Assembly: GCA_038237665.1 (NCBI GenBank) | Contig: JBBRYK010000038.1 | Location: 1-24,527 of the forward strand | DNA: 24,527 bases | Reading direction: 5' to 3' | Origin: JBBRYK01 sp038237665 | GTDB lineage: Bacteria > Actinomycetota > Thermoleophilia > Gaiellales > Gaiellaceae | Part shown: positions 21,549 to 24,527 of the stretch, piece after piece | How the letters are laid out: each line of letters opens with the position of its first letter | How positions within the stretch are numbered: the first letter of the stretch is position 1 | Program-made: the position numbers and the translations under genes | The notes under the pieces: model-generated | Databases searched by the model: none | What the model was told of the DNA's origin: nothing | Seen by the model: the letters and a program-made list of their open reading frames with translations, nothing else

Positions 21549-22267
21549 ACTGGCAGCTCGCCAGTGTGGTCGAGCTGATCGACGAGACGGCGCGGGTCCG
21601 GAGCATCGCGCTCGATCCCCCCGAGTGGGCCGGCCAGCGCGCGGGTCAGCACGTCGACGTGCGACTGACCGCGGAGGACGGCTACCAGGCGCAGCGCAGC
21701 TACTCGATCGCCTCGGCTCCCGAGGACGAACACCTCCTGCTCACGGTCGAGCGGCTCGATGACGGCGAGGTGTCGCCGTACCTCGTCGGCGAGCTCCGGT
21801 CAGGCGACGAGCTCGAGCTGCGCGGCCCGATCGGGGGCTACTTCGTCTGGGAGGAGCCGCTCGGCGGGCCGCTGTTGCTGCTTGCGGGCGGGTCGGGGAT
21901 CGTGCCGCTCCGATCGATGCTGCGCCATCGGGCCGCGATCGACAGCACGGTTCCCGTGCGATTGCTCTACTCGTCACGGGCGCTCGACGAGGTGATCTAC
22001 CGGGACGAGCTCGTGGGCCTGTCTACCGACAGCGAGGTCGACGTTCGCTTCACGCTCACGCGCGAGTGGCCGGAAGGGTGGCGAGGCTACCGGTGGAGAA
22101 TCGACCGGGAGCTACTCGAGGAGGTGGCCTGGGCACCGCACGAGCGGCCGCTCGTCTACGTCTGCGGCCCGACCGCCTTCGTCGAGGCGGCGGCCGGCGG
22201 GCTCGTGGAGCTCGGACATGATCCAGGGCGGATCAGGACCGAACGCTTCGGACCAACAGGGGGCTAG
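21545..22267 (+). CDS. Ferredoxin reductase-type FAD/NAD(P) oxidoreductase
   Basis: About 240 residues. An FAD-binding beta-barrel with RSYSIAS (51-57) and a GGSGIVPLRSM NAD(P) site (~115-125) are followed by LLYSSRALDEVIYRDEL and the VYVCGPTAFVE motif near the end. No 2Fe-2S domain is attached. The homologous region begins at NWQLASVVEL, directly after a CTG whose last two bases start the TGA of the preceding gene (CTGA). I therefore propose CTG at 21545 as the start; GTG at 21566 would remove 7 conserved-looking residues. It probably supplies electrons from NAD(P)H to the molybdenum protein, or accepts them from it. Confidence 0.9.
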   Translation: MNWQLASVVELIDETARVRSIALDPPEWAGQRAGQHVDVRLTAEDGYQAQRSYSIASAPEDEHLLLTVERLDDGEVSPYLVGELRSGDELELRGPIGGYFVWEEPLGGPLLLLAGGSGIVPLRSMLRHRAAIDSTVPVRLLYSSRALDEVIYRDELVGLSTDSEVDVRFTLTREWPEGWRGYRWRIDRELLEEVAWAPHERPLVYVCGPTAFVEAAAGGLVELGHDPGRIRTERFGPTGG

Positions 22268-22289
22268 GTTGAACACGGGAGGGCTCATG

Positions 22290-22565
22290 ATGGACGCACT
22301 CGACGGAAACGCCATCGCCGGCGTGCTGTTCGACGTGTTCGGCGCGGAGATGACGACCGCGATCGGGGTCTGTGCGGGCTGTGGCTCGAGCCGGCACGTA
22401 GCCGAGGCAGTGGTTTACGCCCGTGCGCCCGGCACCGTCGTCCGGTGCCGGAGCTGTCTCAGTGTGCTGATGGTGCTCGTCACGAGAGCTGAGATCACCT
22501 GCGTCGACCTGCGCGGGCTGGCAGGCTTCGAGCCCGCGCCAAACCCACTGCCTCGGGAGGGCTGA
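22290..22565 (+). CDS. DUF6510 family CxxC/CxxC protein
   Basis: A 91-residue small protein recognised as DUF6510 (MDALDGNAIAGVLFDVFG). It has two knuckles, C28xxC31 and C53xxC56, that can bind one zinc or iron. ATG at 22290 has GGAGGG at 6 bases; the adjacent in-frame ATG at 22287 is less well spaced. This family commonly follows the sulfite-oxidase-like and ferredoxin-reductase genes, so a role in that redox chain or in assembling it is likely but unproven. The gene ends on TGATG, coupling it to the DUF2630 gene. Confidence 0.88.
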   Translation: MDALDGNAIAGVLFDVFGAEMTTAIGVCAGCGSSRHVAEAVVYARAPGTVVRCRSCLSVLMVLVTRAEITCVDLRGLAGFEPAPNPLPREG

Positions 22566-22807
22566 TGGACGATCCCCAGATCCACGAGAACATCGAGCGG
22601 CTCGTCGCGGAAGAGCACGAGCTCTGGCAGCGAGAGTCGGCAGGGACCGCCGACGAGGACGATCGCCGACGATTGCAGCAGCTGAAGGTCTCGCTCGATC
22701 AGAGCTGGGATCTGCTCCGCCAGCGACGTGCCCTGCGCGAAGCCGGCCACGATCCGGACGCGGCCGACTTTCGGCGGCCCGAGGTGGTGGAGCGCTACGA
22801 GCAGTAG
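22565..22807 (+). CDS. DUF2630 family protein
   Basis: An 80-residue, highly charged, mostly helical protein matching DUF2630: IHENIERLVAEEHELWQRE, then a DDRRRLQQLKVSLDQSWDLLRQRRALREAG helix and the conserved DPDAADFRRPEVVERYEQ end. It probably forms a helical hairpin and acts in the cytoplasm; no function is known. The ATG shares one base with the preceding stop (TGATG), so it is the last gene of the 20.9-22.8 kb operon. I see no terminator directly after it. Confidence 0.92.
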   Translation: MDDPQIHENIERLVAEEHELWQRESAGTADEDDRRRLQQLKVSLDQSWDLLRQRRALREAGHDPDAADFRRPEVVERYEQ

Positions 22808-22822
22808 CGACGGGCGCCACCC

Positions 22823-22980
22823 GTGGGCCGGCTAATCGTCCTCCTGCGCGGCATCAACCTCGGTTCCCGTAATCGCATCGCTGCCTTCGCGAGCTACTTC
22901 ATCTGGAGGATGTCCCGCTCGCCGTGGAATTTCGGCGGCGGTCCGGTGATGTGATTCTCTCAAGAGGGTATCCGGTTTAG
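22823..22980 (+). pseudogene. Decayed DUF1697 fragment
   Basis: GTG at 22823 begins VGRLIVLLRGINLGSRNRIA, the hallmark N-terminus of DUF1697 proteins (about 170-180 residues when intact). The frame then changes. Another frame continues with LRELLHLEDV and SGDVILS, which fit the next conserved stretch (LRELL, EDV, SGNVV), with small deletions. It ends at TAG 22978-22980. The remaining two thirds of the gene are missing. The remnant meets the convergent cyclase remnant at about 22980-23008. Confidence 0.65.
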
Positions 22981-23007
22981 CCGCCCCTTCCCCAAATCGT
23001 TGAGCGG

Positions 23008-23283
23008 TGCAGGCCCATCCGGACGCGAATCGGCCCCCGCTGCCATGCCTCCTGCGCCTCGCGCGCGGGCCGCGACCGCGCCCAGCCGGTCGGGAAGGCG
23101 ACGAAGAAGGCGTGCCCTGCGTATCCACCTCGAGCCCGCCGTGCGCGCTGAACGCCTGCCGCAGGATCCGGCGATGCTCCGCCAGCGCGTCCGCGTACCG
23201 CTCCCCGAGCTCGTGCAGCAACTGGGTCGAGCCTTCGATGTCGGTGAAAGAAAGGTGACGGTGCCGGACGAAAGCTCAGGCAT
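23008..23283 (-). pseudogene. Decayed class III adenylate/guanylate cyclase domain fragment
   Basis: On the minus strand from ATG 23283 the sequence encodes, across three frames, the start of a class III nucleotide cyclase: GTVTFL, then TDIEGSTQLLHELGERYAD and AEHRRILRQAFSAHGG, EVDTQG, AFFVAFP, REAQEA and GPIRVRMGLH. One base is missing near 23248 (in TTTCTT before the FTDIEG motif) and another near 23113 (in the QGDAFF motif). Homology stops abruptly after MGLH at 23008, so most of the catalytic domain and any ATPase/TPR part are gone. Its ATG overlaps the end of the upstream TPR gene, suggesting it was once a second, tandem gene of the same type. Confidence 0.75.
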
Positions 23284-24527
23284 CGCTCTCGCCGAGCGCG
23301 TACTCGACCGCCTCGTCCCAGCTGAGTCGACGGCCCCTCTCGAGCCCCGTCTCGAGCTCCGGCCCCGGCTCGCTGAGGGCCCGCTCTCCGAATCCGTCGA
23401 TGTACTGCTTCAGGGCGGGGCTCGGGGGTGTCTGCGCTTCCTCGGACTCGACTGCGCCCCACAGTAGCCCTGCGCGCGCGACGTCTGCTCGCGCTCGTGC
23501 GACGGCGGCGAGAAGGGCGATCGTATACAGCTCTAGGCGACGGTCATCCATCGTCCGGAAGAGCTCGAGTGCGGCTCGGGCGTGCTCCTCTGCCTCGCCA
23601 GCGCAGCCGAGCTTGAGCGAGAGCTCGCCGAGGTCCGCCAGTCCGCCGGCCTCGAACCAGAGGAAGCCGATCTCCCGCGAAAGCTCGACGTACCGCCGTG
23701 TCAATTGCATCGCCCGGTCGAGATTCCCGTCGTGAGACTCCAGGCCCCCGAGCATCCCCACGGCCTCGGTCTCCAGGTACTTCGATCCGAGGGCTCGTGC
23801 TCGGATCAGATTCTCTTCGGCCAGCGACCGGGCCAGGTGCCAGTCGTCGAAGTTGACCGCGGAGGTGGCGAGGCGGTTGCGCAGATGGATGACCCCCCAC
23901 TCGTCGCCGACGCGCTCGTACGTGGCCAGGCTCGCCTCGTAGAGCTCCCGCGCCACTTTCTCGTCGCCGGAGATCTGTGCCGTTCCGCCGAACACGCGGA
24001 GAACGGCTGCTCGCAGTTCGAGCGGGATGTCGCCCGCCCGGTCGTAGAGCACCGCGAGCCGACGCACCCCCTCCGACGCGTCCTTCGAGACCCAGAACTG
24101 CTCGAGCTCGACGGCAATCCGCAGCCCAAGCTCGGCGTCGGCGTCGAGCGCCCAGTCGAGCGCCGCGCGCATGTTGTCCTGCTCGGCGAGCGCGAGGTCG
24201 TAGCGCATCGTGCCCTCCTGGATGCGTTCCACGGCGAGGCACGTGGACTCGGCGACGCGCAGGAAGAACTCCGCGTGCCGACGGCGGATCGCCTCGGCCT
24301 CGCCGGAGGCCTCGAGTCGCTCGGCGGCGTACTCGCGGATCGTTTCCAGCATCCAGAAGCGGTCGTTCGTGTGGCGGAGGAGGCTCTTCTCGACGAGCGA
24401 CTGGATCGTGTCGAGGGCGGCGTCTGCTATCGCTGCCGCCGCATCCAGCGTGCAGCCGCCGGCGAACACGCCGAGCCTCGCAAAGAGGCGTTGCTCCGCT
24501 GCGTTGAGCAGGTAGTGTGACCATTCG
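23276..24527 (-). CDS. Partial ATPase/TPR regulator (AfsR/LuxR- or cyclase-type), C-terminal part
   Basis: Only the last ~416 residues are in the window; the frame remains open at the window edge (EWSHYLLNAAEQRLFARLGVFAGG). That segment plus SLVEKSLLRH and FWMLETIREYAAERLEASGEAE is the winged-helix region following an NB-ARC-like ATPase. From ~90 residues onward there are helical TPR-like repeats (DNMRAALDWAL, ARELYEASLATYERVG, ARSLAEENLIRARALG, EEHARAALELF). The missing N-terminus probably holds an ATPase and a cyclase or DNA-binding domain. The gene ends with TGA overlapping the ATG of the decayed cyclase fragment. It is probably a cytoplasmic signalling ATPase; the ligand is unknown. Confidence 0.85.
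   Translation of the reverse strand, partial: EWSHYLLNAAEQRLFARLGVFAGGCTLDAAAAIADAALDTIQSLVEKSLLRHTNDRFWMLETIREYAAERLEASGEAEAIRRRHAEFFLRVAESTCLAVERIQEGTMRYDLALAEQDNMRAALDWALDADAELGLRIAVELEQFWVSKDASEGVRRLAVLYDRAGDIPLELRAAVLRVFGGTAQISGDEKVARELYEASLATYERVGDEWGVIHLRNRLATSAVNFDDWHLARSLAEENLIRARALGSKYLETEAVGMLGGLESHDGNLDRAMQLTRRYVELSREIGFLWFEAGGLADLGELSLKLGCAGEAEEHARAALELFRTMDDRRLELYTIALLAAVARARADVARAGLLWGAVESEEAQTPPSPALKQYIDGFGERALSEPGPELETGLERGRRLSWDEAVEYALGESDA

Noticed and set aside
22832..23221. Minus-strand 129-codon ORF as an intact gene
   Set aside because: Only its first part (LHELGERYADALAEHRR to EVDTQG) is cyclase-like; the rest is out of frame after a missing base.
1..24527. CRISPR arrays, insertion sequences, phage genes or an integrated element at the tRNA
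   Set aside because: No regularly spaced repeats, transposase or integrase motifs, or duplicated tRNA end were seen.

Overview
The window is high-GC bacterial DNA (many GTG starts, G/C-rich third codon positions) with a gene set typical of Actinobacteriota. Indicators are a short RpoD/SigA, MocR, HxlR and WYL regulators, DHA2 exporters, DUF899, DUF2630 and DUF6510 proteins, and cyclase/ATPase/TPR regulators. A deep-branching soil lineage such as Thermoleophilia (Gaiellales/Solirubrobacterales) is my best guess; this is inference from gene style, not a phylogenetic result.

Layout. 1-860: a tRNA-Asp and a SnoaL-like protein on the minus strand. 949-4680: a very large secreted protein fusing a nucleotide pyrophosphatase/phosphodiesterase domain to a UshA-type 5'-nucleotidase. 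4720-6537 (minus): YitJ-type homocysteine methyltransferase/methylenetetrahydrofolate reductase. 6600-6910: a non-coding stretch with two plus-strand terminators, then a promoter for the housekeeping sigma factor rpoD (7011-8105). 8116-10443 (minus): a GT-C type membrane glycosyltransferase preceded by a 58-residue zinc-ribbon protein. 10549-13017: a MocR regulator (minus) butting into a truncated AhpD-like gene and an isocitrate lyase/PEP mutase family gene (plus). 13059-15242: a DHA2 exporter divergent from an HxlR repressor, with a good operator between them. 15239-16576 (minus): rhodanese and WYL regulator. 16644-18272 (plus): a 22-residue coupled ORF, a conserved unknown protein and an ECF sigma factor with a SnoaL tail. 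18293-18583 (minus): a STAS protein. 18702-22807 (plus): a second DHA2 exporter with DUF899, then a cytoplasmic sulfite-oxidase-like protein, a flavin reductase, a CxxC/CxxC protein (DUF6510) and DUF2630. 22823-23283: two convergent decayed fragments (DUF1697 and class III cyclase). 23276-end (minus): a partial ATPase/TPR regulator.

How they may work together. The secreted fusion could take extracellular dinucleotides or NTPs down to nucleosides and phosphate. Both exporters look like drug or stress efflux, one with its own HxlR switch. The 20.9-22.6 kb cluster reads as a soluble molybdenum-cofactor redox module. Several starts are tightly coupled (ATGA, GTGA, TGATG, probably CTGA), and at least two genes look leaderless. 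Gene decay is visible at 11.9-12.2 kb and 22.8-23.3 kb.
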